DNA of 64,000 bases from Daphnia carinata (Eukaryota > Arthropoda > Branchiopoda > Diplostraca > Daphniidae), in assembly GCF_022539665.2 (NCBI RefSeq), contig NC_081335.1, forward strand, positions 7,688,001 through 7,752,000. Direction: 5' to 3'. The notes under the pieces were generated by a model. The model was not told where the DNA came from and ran no database searches. It saw only the letters and a program-made list of their open reading frames with translations. Of the stretch, positions 20,676 to 32,794 are shown in pieces. Each line of letters starts with the position of its first letter. The stretch's first letter is position 1. The position numbers and the translations under genes were made by a program.

Positions 20676-21689
20676 GTAACTCTAACAGCTGTAATGCTGT
20701 GTTTTCATCTGAATGACAAGAAAAATGATTATATAAATTTTCTGGGCGTGTAGTTGGTTATCTACTCAACAAAAAATCTGTGAACACCTAGATTACCAGA
20801 AGGATGATAGTATATAAGGCAGCAGAAGGATGATAGTTATAACAAGTTGGTTCCCAAACGGTTTATGGTAAATCATGCTCTAGTTTCATGATTCTCCTTG
20901 AAAGTATACACCTAAGAAACATTTCGTATAAGTAATCTGTTTCAAATTTCCAACTGCAATTAATCAAATTTTATCTACACTTTTAATACCTTTCCTTCCA
21001 AATAAATTTGTTCCTTCTGTGGTGCTAATGCCAACATGAATTTGAAATGTAGCATAACTGCCAAACCTAGGAAATAAAAAAATTTTAATTTTACTGAAAC
21101 TAACCACTTACCTGTCAAACAAACACCGCTTACAATAAACAACTTCAACGATTCATAGAATTGTAGGATGTTGACACTTCGAGCTTGCAACAGTCGTCTG
21201 CTTGTAGTACAACGTTGCCATATATATCGTAAAAAACAATATTTTACGCAAGAGCAAACAGTGTTTTATTATTAAATTAAAGTTTCTTCAATTATTTTTA
21301 TATAATAATTTGCGTATTAAGAGGTAGCTGTACGCCCCCCAGGATCTTCATCGAGGCACGAAGAAAAAAGAAAAAAGTGAATAACGGCATTAGTAAAGGG
21401 CGGATGATGGTAGGCCTGAAAACACCAGTAATAAAATGTAAAATGCAAAAATCAAAATACTGTGTAAAAAAATTGATTTTCAATTATATGAACTTTAAGA
21501 AACAATAGATAACGCTTATAATCATGCAAAAAAAATCACGAATATTATTTCAATAAAAAAGTTATGATGGGATGAAAAGACGTCATATTGATAACAGTGT
21601 TTGAAGCGCAGAAACCAATATAAACCGATAGGTTTTCTTTTCAATAATCGGACAGGTGATGTCCGATAAACATTATGTATTCTTCTGAT
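20676..21689. other. AT-rich DNA with a shared 31-bp segment
   Basis: No firm gene. On the minus strand an ATG at 21221 begins a short frame sharing MATLYYKQT with the unknown gene at 2833, because 21194-21224 is an exact inverse copy of 2830-2860. The minus-strand frame stops after about 22 codons. An exon-like stretch with GT-AG borders lies near 20987-21068 (minus). Confidence 0.35.
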
Positions 21690-21859
21690 GGAGAAATAGG
21701 ACCTCTATGCTGGAGAAATAGGACCCTCAACATGGAGAAATAGGACCCTTCAAAAAATGTTTGAAGATTGGGTCCTAATTCTCCGGGTCCTATTTCTCCA
21801 GGTCCTATTTTGCGGTCCTAAATATCCGGGTCCTAATTCTCCAGGTCCTATTTCTCCGG
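21690..21859. repeat. Foldback repeat of 14-bp units, copy B (inverted to copy A)
   Basis: Three GGAGAAATAGGACC units, a spacer with GTTTGAAGATTG, then five to six inverted units GGTCCTA(T/A)TTCTCC, some degenerate. The reverse complement matches copy A (385-571) unit by unit, including the degenerate GGATATTTAGGACC and CAAAATAGGACC units. Confidence 0.8.
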
Positions 21860-23613
21860 CTACCCCGCGAGAGCCATACAGAACAGTGTTAAAGGATAGG
21901 TGGCAAAATCGCGCGGTATCGGGCGACTTTGGACGTAAGGGAGAGGTATAGGCGGGCAAATTCGGGTGGTATCGAACGAATTTGGACGATAACTAAAAAT
22001 CTATCTGTCGGTTTTAGGCCATTTTGGACAATTCCAGACCAACCGACATAAATCTATTTTTAGCGAACGTGCCGAGGCATGTCCTCTTTATTTGTTATTT
22101 TTTTAAAGGGGTTTTTTAAACTAGGTTAGTAAATAAGGGCTCTAAGTAACAAGGGCTACAGGTATAAGATTCTAGGCTATTTGAGAAGGAAAGTAAGAAA
22201 GGGCTTCGCTAGACGATTCCTTACAAATGAACGGAGCTGGCAATATACGAGAACGGTGTTAGCGGAAGGTGATCGGATCCCATCCTTCTGGGCCTGGGCT
22301 ATCGATTGTATTGTGGGGAACTAGCCAATTTGACTTTAGTCAGTCTTGTTTGTAGTATTGAAGCTGACAATAGTGTAGTACACCTTTAAACTTATTGAGT
22401 TCTTTGAAAGCCTTTAGTCGATACCGCGACAATATGATGTTTTACCCAACTTAGTAGAGGTTTCTTTCATTCCGCTTAATATTTGTTTATGACTATCCGT
22501 ACGTACTATTTCTACGCACAGCGTGTTTGTCAAGCTGTATCGTTCTTTTTATTCATCTTCATTTTTCTTTTCTCGTGCAACGCAGTAAGGTTATGCGTGA
22601 CCAGTCGATAGGCTACTTGTTGCTAGAAGTGAACCTAATGGTGTCACGAGGCAAGAACCTTCCATTTTGTTGAAAACAGTTGCAGGGATTTGCTTGATTG
22701 AATACGCTGATATTTCTTGACGATCGTTTGAAACCAGGAGACAATCTTTCACTTCTTCCGATTGAAGAAGAGAAATTTCTGCACGTGGTGACTATCCTGT
22801 CGTGAACGGCAACCCTTCTGATTCGCAGTCATTGTGAGTGGCTTGAAATGTCTGTAAGAATCGTTTTCCAATAGTAGTTCATAGCCCGACACCGGCATGA
22901 CTATTGTGTTTCCTGTGATAGTTTTGACCATGTGGTTACTTCAATATCTGCCGTAGTCGAAAGGGACACATGTATGGCCGTTTACGAGAAGAATCTTCGG
23001 TCCACTCAGAAGTTTTTTGGAATCTGGTTTTTTCAAAATAATTCGGATGAAATCACGGTGACTGCAGCTCCTGTACTAATCAGCACCGTTGCATTCAGGG
23101 CTCAAAAAAAGAAAACAGATGCCTGACTTAATTTTGCCGCCGCGCTGAAGGGCTTCTTTTTTACAAAGGCCAAACCGGTGCAGTTCGGTTTGTTACTTTT
23201 TTGAACAGACAACATCACGGTTTAACGATTTGCACCCGTGGTTTTACACGGTACAGCGAATGGAAATTTATGTTTAAAACAAGTTGTATTTTTTGGATAA
23301 TCGTGTGTTGCGCAAATACCTTCCGGTAGTGGTAGTAAACAAACCATTTCTCACCTTAATATTTAAATAATCATTCGCTCAAATGAAATAAAAAATACAT
23401 TAAAATGTTACCTACCAATTGAAGACTAGACTCACGCTCTCCTCGCTCAACTTAGAAATTAAAGGTCAAAATTAATTTAAATGTATTTAAAAATTAAAAG
23501 ACTCCTTGAATTCAATGTGATTTACACAGGGAAAGGCTAACACGGAATAAAGATGGCTGATTTTTTTCGTTGCCGCATTGAAATTTCGTGTTTTTCGCAT
23601 TGTGAACCAGATC
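21860..23613. other. No gene recognised
   Basis: No coding signal. Around 23155-23275 there are motifs (AACCGGTGCAGTTCGGTTTG, CACGGTTTAACG) similar to the inside of the MITE at 23614-24137, so a diverged partial copy may lie here. Confidence 0.4.
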
Positions 23614-24137
23614 TAGGGCTCGTCCCTGATCGTCTTTGATCGGGGCAAACCGCGGTTTTTCATAAAAAAATTTTCAAAGCAATTTTTGTCTGCTGTTTGG
23701 TTTTCGGTTTAAAACTGGGCATAACCGGTTTGAACCACCATTAAAAATTTTTTTTTCAAATTTTGCTGACATTCCAAATCAACTAATTAGCACTAATTGT
23801 TGTGAGCGTAATGGCTTTCAACAACTTGTTATAAAGCAAATTTCCGATCAGACTTGCCGTCATCGCGATCGAAAATTGGTCGATCTTTCTGCCATCTAGC
23901 GACAAGCCTTTTACTGATTTATTGTCCTATGCAAACCGTAAATCCACGGTGCAAACCGTGTAAAACCGCGATGTAAACCTCAGTTCACAACGCAGGTACA
24001 AACTGCCTGTATAAACCATCAAACAAGGGTTCGATCTGTTTGAAAAAAACGCAAACCGAACCCCACCGGTTTGTCCTTTAAAAAAAACCACGTGGTTCGT
24101 CCAAAATTGTGCCCGATCGTCGCGAGGCCGAGCCCTA
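23614..24137. mobile_element. hAT-type MITE
   Basis: Terminal inverted repeats TAGGGCTCG ... CGAGCCCTA bound 524 bases with no coding frame. The flanks ACCAGATC (23606-23613) and ACCAAATC (24138-24145) form an 8-bp target duplication with one mismatch. TIR sequence and 8-bp duplication fit the hAT superfamily. From 23849 it contains CAGACTTGCCG and GATCG-rich sequence like the end of the MITE at 25765, which suggests a nested partial copy. Confidence 0.75.
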
Positions 24138-24148
24138 ACCAAATCTAT

Positions 24149-24441
24149 GGGCGCATTTTGGCGTCAACCTTTTGTTGAACCGTTTTAGTTCATCTTTTCG
24201 TCAAAGTTGGCGCCAAAATTGAAGTTCATCGCAACAGTTGAGAAAGGGGAGAAGTTGAAGTTCAGTTGAAGGTCAACGGTGGTCTGGACCACCGTTGAAA
24301 AAGCTCAACTGTTTCAGTTGAACCTCCCACTGGTGTTGTCGCCAAAACGGTCCCCTAGTTGAACTATCTACCGGGCAGTTGACGCAAAAATACAAGTACA
24401 CTAAAAAAAGTTGAACTAAAAGTAGACGCCAAAATGCGCCC
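24149..24441. mobile_element. Short MITE with GGGCGCATTTTGGCGTC termini
   Basis: 293 bases with perfect 17-bp inverted ends, GGGCGCATTTTGGCGTC and its complement, flanked by TAT on both sides (24146-24148 and 24442-24444). A 3-bp duplication would fit PIF/Harbinger-type elements; a TA-type duplication is also possible. The inside has repeated GTTGAA motifs in both directions and no coding frame. It sits three bases from the hAT-type MITE's target duplication. Confidence 0.7.
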
Positions 24442-24459
24442 TATATTAAGTATCAGAAG

Positions 24460-25570
24460 CCAGTATTAGTTCAGTGTTAAGCCGCTAGAGCACGAACACT
24501 GGTACGGCCAGAGATAAGGAGATGGGACGCGGAATACGGAAAGCCGCCATGACAGATTTCGGCATACCATCTAGCGGCTAATTCCCTCCCTTTCTCATTA
24601 GCAGACGAATTCCCTGCAAGCAAGCATTGTTACAGACGGCTGATTTGAAATGGTCACGGAGAGTTAGACAAGGCGCCAGAGAATAACACACAAAAGAAAG
24701 TTTCATGACTAATATTAAACTCTCAATGAAATTAGTTTTACAGATTGGTTTATAACATGATTTATTTAACTGGTTATGATTAAAAGTTCCTTCCTTTTAC
24801 GAGGTAACTAACAATATTTGATTCCGCTTCATGCTGGTCTTGGGGTCCATCCGAATCGATATGTGCATATGAAACTATCAAATTAAGTTTACTATTAGCT
24901 AATATATTCCATTTCGCCGAGAAAAAAAGCCAGTATGGTATTCCAAGTTAACAAAGCTGAACCAAAGTGGGGTGAGTACAAAACAGAAGTTTTTAAAGGC
25001 TTAAATCTAGGCGCCCAATGTTTCAGTAAGATAATTAGTCGCAGATCATCGCTAGGAACCTTACGAAATGAAACTGGTTGATCACTACTCTTCGAATTGC
25101 AGTAAACGGCACTACATTTGGGAGGCATTTGTGCATCTTACTCAAAGAGAAGAAGAAAACACATCTAGAACTACTGTGAACAACTTGTAAGCTGAGGCTG
25201 GGTATTTTGCAGGATAAAATTCGATAATTAGCTAACAGTTCCCTGGAAAGTATTTGTAAGACAAAAATTCCAGAAAATCGACCCCTTTTGATTCTCCGAG
25301 TCACCGAACTTTCGTTGTGTGTTTTTATCTGGCGAAATGTCCGACTTTCCTTACCCATATTCAAATTAGCCGCCTGTCACATTGGTTTCTTGAAGGGAAT
25401 TTGTCTGCTAATGATGAAGGGAGGGAATTAGCCGCCAGATTCTGCCCTAAAATGTGTCATGGCGGCTTTAACACGGTCGTGTCCCGTCTCCTGATCTCTG
25501 GGTACGGCCGGATTCTGATGCCTACGATAGGAAAGACCACTGGACAGTGTCATGTCAGACATTTTAATAT
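24460..25570. mobile_element. Long inverted repeats enclosing a THAP relic
   Basis: The stretch from about 24490 to 24708 recurs in reverse complement at about 25303-25540 with roughly 80% identity by eye. Shared landmarks are AAAGCCGCCATGACA, GCGGCTAATTCCCTCCCTT, ATTAGCAGAC and CGCCAGA...AACACACAA. Between the arms lies a minus-strand THAP fragment. The layout suggests a DNA-transposon derivative with long terminal inverted repeats. THAP domains occur in P-element-type transposases, so a P-like origin is possible; that is inference. Outer ends and target duplication were not resolved. Confidence 0.6.
24895..25128 (-). pseudogene. THAP-domain fragment
   Basis: From ATG 25126-25128 the minus strand reads MPPKCSAVYC, the start of a C2CH THAP zinc finger, followed by F-R-K-V-P, a KHW and a TSVLYSPHF stretch. 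THAP domains bind DNA and are found at the N-terminus of P-element transposases and host transcription factors. In the family the Tyr in LYSPHF is normally the third zinc ligand Cys, so the finger is probably dead. The frame loses resemblance after about residue 65. It lies between inverted arms, see the 24460-25570 entry. Confidence 0.6.
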
Positions 25571-25764
25571 TTCTTAATTACCTTCTTTAACTTTATAGCC
25601 TTTTGTTTGTCAATGACCAAGTTTGGCCTACTGGCTGAGTATTTTGCCTATCTCATTTTTTAACTGCAATTCAATGTTAAAACTTTCATTTACAGTTGAA
25701 CTTGTCATATTTTTCCGAGTATTATCGCTGACTATGCCGCTAGTTTCGGGTTGCTAGTTGTGCG

Positions 25765-26171
25765 CAGACTTGCCGCGATCGCGATCAAAAATTGATCGGC
25801 GATCCGATCTTTTGAGAAAGATCGGAGATCGGATCGGCGATCCCAAAAAACTGATCGCGATCCGATCATTTTTAGCGATCAAACTTTTCGCCATCTAGCT
25901 GTAAATTTTGCAGTCGCGTGGCTCTTTGCACTACTGTTTTTGCGAATGCCAATTGAAGGAAACTGTTTAGGGTTCACCCTCAATGGCCGTCAGTTACTGC
26001 CGCTGCAACAGCCAATGCAACATTCGTTAGACGGTGTGAATTTTAAGCGTTAGATGTCGCACAAAAATGATCGGTAAAAATGATCGGCAAAATTTGATCG
26101 CCGATCCGATCAAACTCAAAAAGATCGGATCGGAGATCGAGATCGGAAAATTGATCGGCGCGGCAAGTCTG
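25765..26171. mobile_element. hAT-type MITE rich in GATCG motifs
   Basis: 407 bases with imperfect ends CAGACTTGCCGCG ... CGCGGCAAGTCTG, flanked by a perfect 8-bp duplication GTTGTGCG (25757-25764 and 26172-26179). Many GATCGG/CCGATC motifs lie next to both ends, so single strands can fold back. There is no coding frame. The perfect duplication points to a recent insertion. Confidence 0.85.
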
Positions 26172-26179
26172 GTTGTGCG

Positions 26180-27156
26180 CACGTGACATTTCTCAGTATG
26201 CAGAATGTTTTGTTTAAATAGATTTATTTATCAATATAAAATTATATTTTGTTTATCTCTCACTTGAAATATTGCAATATTGTTTCTAGTACGATTTTAA
26301 GTAACGGGATAGATAGCATTTACATTTACCCAAACGCTCACTATCCCCTAACAATAGAATGCACCACAAAAAGACGTTTCACTCTGAATTATTTAGGGAT
26401 CGTCCCTTTTCCAGTTGGCTTATTCATTTTTCTTTGCCCACTTTGTCTTTCTTCACCTGTGTCCCCTTTTTATTAAAGCAATTACCTCGTCTATCACGTT
26501 ACTGTTTTGTGTGCCAAGTTGAAGTCCCAATTCATAGCGCACTCGATAAAAATAAGAGAAAAGTCTTATCATTTATGAATAGATCCTCGTGTTATTGAGT
26601 GTCTCTCACGAGAGGTACAGTTGCGATGGAAACTACACAGCATTATTTTGATAAGAGAAAAGATAGCTTTTTAGTGAACAACATCCGGATTGCAAAAAAA
26701 AAAGAATGAGTGGTGTTTTTGACGGACTTATGTATAAAGAATGCAATCAATGTCACTGTACACTTGTATACAAGAAAACAGGTGGTCGTCGCAATTCATC
26801 TGTACTTGAAAAACACGAGAAGGGAAAACAAGAGAACAAAAAAAAAAAATTAACATTCGTCGTCCTGTGTCCATACTGTCAAGTCATCGGCTTTTTTTTT
26901 TTGTTTGTTTGTTTTTGTTTCAAATCGAATTTTGTCGAGGAATGCGGTCACAAATGAGTCGACCTCCAAGTTCCAACACGCGATCAAGTCATTCACACAC
27001 TGTCACGATCGAGCGGATATCACCATTTTCGACCCGATCGCCAAACGAATAACGATTTCCCGGTTACGCAAATCAACGAATGAGCTCGATTGGACAGGCA
27101 GCATTAACAAACACACACACACAAAAAAAAAAATACATGTCAAAGGAATAAAGCGA

Positions 27157-27187
<31 letters not shown>

Positions 27188-27746
27188 CGCTGGCGGATGT
27201 GGTAATAATGAGACAAGATCACACGTACATTCGCAGTACACAGTCACATGTTTATATACAGCAAGCACGCTCGTAAATTTATTTGGAAAAAAAAGGTAGG
27301 GGGTTGGGGGGAGAGGAGTGGGGTTGGAGAGGTTGAAAACATGATGAAATCCTGATGTGGTGAGGGGAAAACAAATTTTTTTTTTTTTTTTTTTTTTTAA
27401 AACAAGATTTGTTGTGGGTACATCCCGCTGCACAGGAGGAAAAAAAAAAAGAAATGAAAAGAAACAAAAGAAAAACGATGTTAAAAATTCTGTTTCAAAA
27501 TGTTGTCATATGCGATTGAAGAAGACGAGTGAAGCGGGTGGAAAGACTTTGCTACTTGATTAGGATTGGTCCATAGAGTGGGGGGTGGAAGTGGTGGAGG
27601 GCGAGTGGGGAGGTAGGACGACACGAGAGGGAATGAATGAGGTGCCACGATCGAAGCCGAATAGATATCCTGTGTCCACACCAAAAAAAAATTGAAACGG
27701 CTTTTCTTTTTGTTTATTGCCTATTTAAATAGCCACTTAAAAGAAG

Positions 27747-27779
<33 letters not shown>

Positions 27780-28058
27780 TGAGGGTGGGGTGAGGAGGAG
27801 GAAGTGGAGGACAAGGGCTAACAGAATATGACTCGAATGAACAGACGATATAGGAATTTGTCCTTATTATTATTATTTTTTTTTTTGTTTTTCGTTTTTG
27901 TTTTGCGCATTTTTCGCTGCTCCGGCCAAGAAATTGTAATCAGAAATATATAAAGTATGTTGGACGTCAAGCGAAATGAAAGGAAAACAAAAAAAAAACA
28001 AAAAAAAAACACACACACACACGAGTTTTGAGGTTTCGTACAGTTCTTTTTTTCAATT
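26180..28058. other. Intergenic / plexin 3' flank
   Basis: No gene recognised. From about 26690 the base composition changes to long A and T runs (for example 27162-27186 and 27376-27398) and short CA repeats. Plexin 3'UTR probably occupies the right part. TTTATT at 27714-27719, AATAAA on the minus strand, is a possible poly(A) signal. Confidence 0.4.
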
Positions 28059-31000
28059 TCAAGGGCTGCCCATTTCAGCGGCCATGAGATTTCGCACTTG
28101 CTCCAGTCGATAAGCCAGTCGTTGCTTTTGCGAAAATTCGTCTTCCTCTAGTGCCATCATCAGCTGCTCATAGTAGCGATCGGCGTAGTTGTACAACTCC
28201 TGCAGGGCGCAATTGACGTTGAAGTCGACCGTGTGCTGGCGAGACTCTTCGGCAAGCATCGCGTTCATATCCTGATCGGAGATGGCCGCCATCGTCTTCT
28301 CATCGTAAATAATAAATAATTAGCAATTAGAGGGATGAAATTTATAATTCTTCTTCTTCTTCTTCTTCTTCAAAAAAAAAAAAAAAAAAATAGCCTCACC
28401 TTGATGTCGGCGTAGTATCGCTCTACCCATTCCTTGTAAACGGGTATGTCTTTGGCGAAGAGGAGCTTGGAGCTGGGCGAGTCCTTGCCCAGTCGATGGT
28501 CGGAAGTTGAGCACGAATCCATAAATGTTTGAGCGACGACCGAGAGGCACGAGTCAACAATATTGGACTTGTGGACGTCAAAGACAAAATTGGGATTCTT
28601 GATGAGATTGACCCAGAAGCGGAGAGGCAAACTGTTGGATTTCCACGTGTGGACCACCTCCGGATCCGTGATGCCGTGCTGCAGAGCCTGGTCGTCCAAA
28701 AAGTCAAACATGTACTTGATGGCCAGCGGCAGGGCGGATCCGCGGTTGGCGATGCTGAAAATCGTTTCAAAGAGATCGTCCACGTATTTCTGCAGCGTTA
28801 TCTTTGTGGAGAGGAGCCGCGTCAGGTAAATCTCGGAAACCATTTTATTGCCTCGTTGGTCGCCATCTTTGCGGTTGTTGTCGTGGTCGTGATGACGGAC
28901 CAGATGCCACACTTTGACGCTCGGGTCCTGATCGCCTCCGCGATCGTGCGTTCCATGGCCTCCTCCTCCTCCTCCACCCCCTCCTCCTCCTCCGCCGCCG
29001 CCACCGCCACCGCCGTGGCTCCGATCGCCGTGATGGTTCATGGGCGACGTAGCCCGGCTCATGGGCGGACTGGCCGAACTGAATTTCGACAAGTTGAGGT
29101 TGAGCGTCTCGTACTTGTGGTGGTGGCCCTTGTCGGCGGCGCCGCCGCGGTGCTGATCCGACAGGATCGACAGGTTGTACATGGACGACTGTTTGGGAAT
29201 GAGCGTCAAGAGGGCGCCGTCCGGCACGCGGTAGTGAGCCAGCGTGTTGAGCTTCTTCCAGTCGCCCTCCACTTTGGAAGTAGAGTCCTCGTCGTAGAGC
29301 ACCAGCCGGCCCGACGTGCCCGTCCGCCACTCGAGGTCGAGATCCTCTTTGCGGGGACGCTGGCTGTAAGGCGTCGAGCGGTAGATGGTGTCGAACGCCT
29401 TGTCTTTGACCTGGACGATCGTGTCGCAGTCGAGGACCTTGACGGGCGTGTCCGTGTTGTCCGTGTGGGCTTCGAGTCCGCTGACGTAGATCGTCTGCGG
29501 CGAAATCGAGACGTAGACGGTCATGATCTTGTACTCGATCGACTGGCGGATGAGCTTCTCTTCAGAGAGCGAGTAGCGGGCCTCGGACGTGACGCAGTCC
29601 ACCGGTCCCTTGTCCACCTGGTGTTTGATGGCGCGGAAGAGGAGGTAGAGCGGCTCGCCGGCGCACTCGCGCAGGAACTTGTAGAGCAAAAAGGTGAACC
29701 AGGCAGAGAGCATCTTCTCGGCCACCGACTCGGTGCGACGCAGCAGCAACTTGGGGTGGCTCTTGCCCTCCATGCACTTCTCAATCAGCTCGGCCAGCAG
29801 CGTCTTCAAAATGTCGGTGCAATACTCCATTTTGCTCTGGAGCGTCACCATGATGAGCGAGGCGACATTGACGCGGTCGCGCATGTAGAAATAGCGGTTG
29901 CTCTCCAGCGTGCGGATAAAGAGGAGGAGGAATGTCTTGTTCATCAAAAGCTGGCCAAAGAGACGCAGCGGCTTGTCCTTGCGCAGCAGCTCCGGCCGTT
30001 CCCATTGCAAGAGCGTGTGCTCCTCCATCGAGGGGAAAAGGATCTTCATGGCGTAGGTGCGGTAGTCGAGGAAAGGGATGCCGCCAGATGTCAGGTCCGA
30101 CGTCAGGTCCGTCATTTCCGTTTGGAGCTCGGCGAAGGCCTCTTTGCACTCGGCGGCCACCTGCAGTTCCAGCGTGTCCATGTGCTCCTGCATGCTCTTG
30201 AGGACGCGCGAGCTCTCGGTCGACTTGCGACGGTAGGCGATGACGACGCAGATGAAGACAAAGACCAAAAGGCCGCAGCCGATCGTGACGCCGATGATGA
30301 CAGACTTGGGTAGCTGGCCCTCGCCGCTGTTGGGCGAATCGTAGCTCAACTTGCCGATGACGTAACGCAGGCTGCGGCCGACCACCACCACCACCTCGGG
30401 CGCGTCGTTCGGGTTGGCACCGGCCGCCGGCGGCTGGGCAGACGGAGGCCGGCACGTCAGCTGATTCCTGGAGAGCGACGTCACGTTGCACGGCGCCGTT
30501 CCAATCGATACCTCCACGTCGTTCTCCTAAAAAAAAATTCGTTCCAAATCCATTTTAAACAATTGTTCCAGTGAAAAAAAAAAAAAAAAAAAAAAAAAAG
30601 TGTGCAAGTTAATACCTGACAGGCTCGATCCAAGTTGATGCCGTTGATGGTCAAATAGTCGCTCTTGTAATACTTGACTTCTTCGTCAAATTTCTCGTAA
30701 ACGGGATCCGGGTAGAGGACGAATTTGGGGAAGTTGGGCGAGTGGGACAAGTTGCGCACCGACGGGACATCATCCATCAAAAATCCATAGTCGAGCGAGA
30801 GTGGCTCCTCGGGCGATATCTGCTGGCCGAGGACGGGCACCGAAGGAGACCGGCACTCCATCCTCTGATTGGACAGCACCTGGCAACTACTCGAGTGGAC
30901 CACGTCTCGATAGCGGACAAACATCTTGGGTTCCTATTTGTGATCGCCGTCAAGCAGAACGAAAAATCAATATTAATAACGAATGACAATTTAATTATAA

Positions 31001-32763
31001 TAGAGGACAACATTATCCTTTTCACCTGAATGTATTCCAAATTGTTGCCGGCGACCGAGATGATGATGCCGCCTGCGGGGATGCCTTTGGGCACCTTGAC
31101 TTGGCTAACGACGCCCGATTCGGCGTACTCGATCGTCGGATCTTCGACGTATTGGTACATTTGTCGAGTGTAGCGGCGGACTCCGCGGTCGAACGACATT
31201 TGCAGCTCTCCGCTGCGGAGCCGGTTCGAGGCGCTCGTCCGGCAGATGGCATGCGTGGCGTTGGTGTAGGTAATGGCGCAGGCCAGTGCCGGATCGATGA
31301 CGGCCTGGATGGAACTGCCGGCGTTCATGAACTGTCCTCGAATGATCAATTGAGTGCCTCCTGAGAGCGGACCCCAAGTCGGATGGATGGACTCGATGAT
31401 TGGATTGACAAATTCGTAATAGTCGGCCGATTCGCCTTTAAAATTGGAGACGCGGACGATGACGGGCCCTCGTAGCGGTTGGCTGTTCTGCGGGCTGTCC
31501 ACCAGGCAGACGATCCGTCGCGTTTGGACGTAGAGCTCTTCGTAGGGGTGACACGGCATTCCGGCCACTGTGATTCCGCCGGATATGTCGCCAAACGTCT
31601 TGCCCAGATTGACACCCTCGATCGTCACGTTGGTTCCGCCTTCCCACGGGCCCAGTCTCGGGTCGAACCGTTTCACCTGTCAAAATTCAAGAAAAAAAAA
31701 AAAAATAATAATGATTAGTCTTCTTGTTTCTTATTCAAATTTTTTTTTTTTTTTTGTGTGTGTGTGTTTTAACAAATAGGAGGAGAAGAAGAAGAAACAA
31801 ATGAAAAACGGGTTAGGACAAAAACTTTCACTCTGATTACGTCAAGATTGAAAAATAGAGAAAGCGCCATATGGGTATTGTCTCTCTCTCTCTCTCTCTC
31901 GTCACACACAAAAGAGAACGTGAAATTGATTGATTTTTTTTTTTTTTTTTTTTTTTTGTTGTTGGTTCCTTTTTTGGAAGCAATGACCAAACGTTAAAGA
32001 GAGAAGAAAAAAAAAAAAAAAAAAAGGAGAAAGTTGCCAAACCAGATCTCTCTCTCTCTCTCTCTCTCTTTGCTAAAGATTTTGGAAAAACTCTGGATTT
32101 TCAAAACAGAAAAAAAAAAAAAAAACATAAACAAACCTCAGGGTTTGGACAGATTTGGTCTCGATCCAACCAAGGCGCTCCCGTCGCCACCGAAACTGAT
32201 CCGCCGATTCCACTACGATCGCACTGTTCCCTCACTTCGCACCTAATCAAAAAAAAAAAATCCAAAAATGAAGAAAATCAATTTTGGTCAACGCCCATCT
32301 GACTGCGAGACAGAACAACGAACTTGTCGGACGTCTGACACCATCCGCAGAGGTATTTGTCAGCGAGGGCGAGGCAGAGTCCGCAATTGTCGGCCATTTC
32401 TCTGCAGCGATAGATGAGGACGTGGACGTTGTCGGGATTGTCCAGGGGTTTGGATCCGCCCCAGATGACGGCGAACGTGGCCGTGATGTTGGGCGCCCGC
32501 GACGAATACGTAAACTCCATGTCGTCGCAGTAAATGATGTCGCCGAGGAGCTGGGCCCGCACGTGCGTCACCCGTCCCTCGATGTTGAACTGACAGACGA
32601 AATTCGTCTGCGCGATAAACTGGGCGATATTCTCCACTTTGACTTTGATGCTCTTCTTGATGCCGTGCGACACGAGGATCTCCGTAGAGACGCTGGCCGT
32701 CGCGTTGATTCGCGGACAGAAGCCCGGTCCACTGCGGATGCTCGGCCCGATTCTCTGCAAAAA

Positions 32764-32794
<31 letters not shown>

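Noticed and set aside
27140-27433. Short frames rich in Lys or Phe in 26.7-56 kb
   Set aside because: They arise from poly(A)/poly(T) and dinucleotide repeats.
28529-30313. 594-codon open frame antisense to the largest plexin exon
   Set aside because: The opposite strand carries unmistakable plexin coding in phase with 13 other exons. The antisense frame is a shadow of GC-rich codon use.
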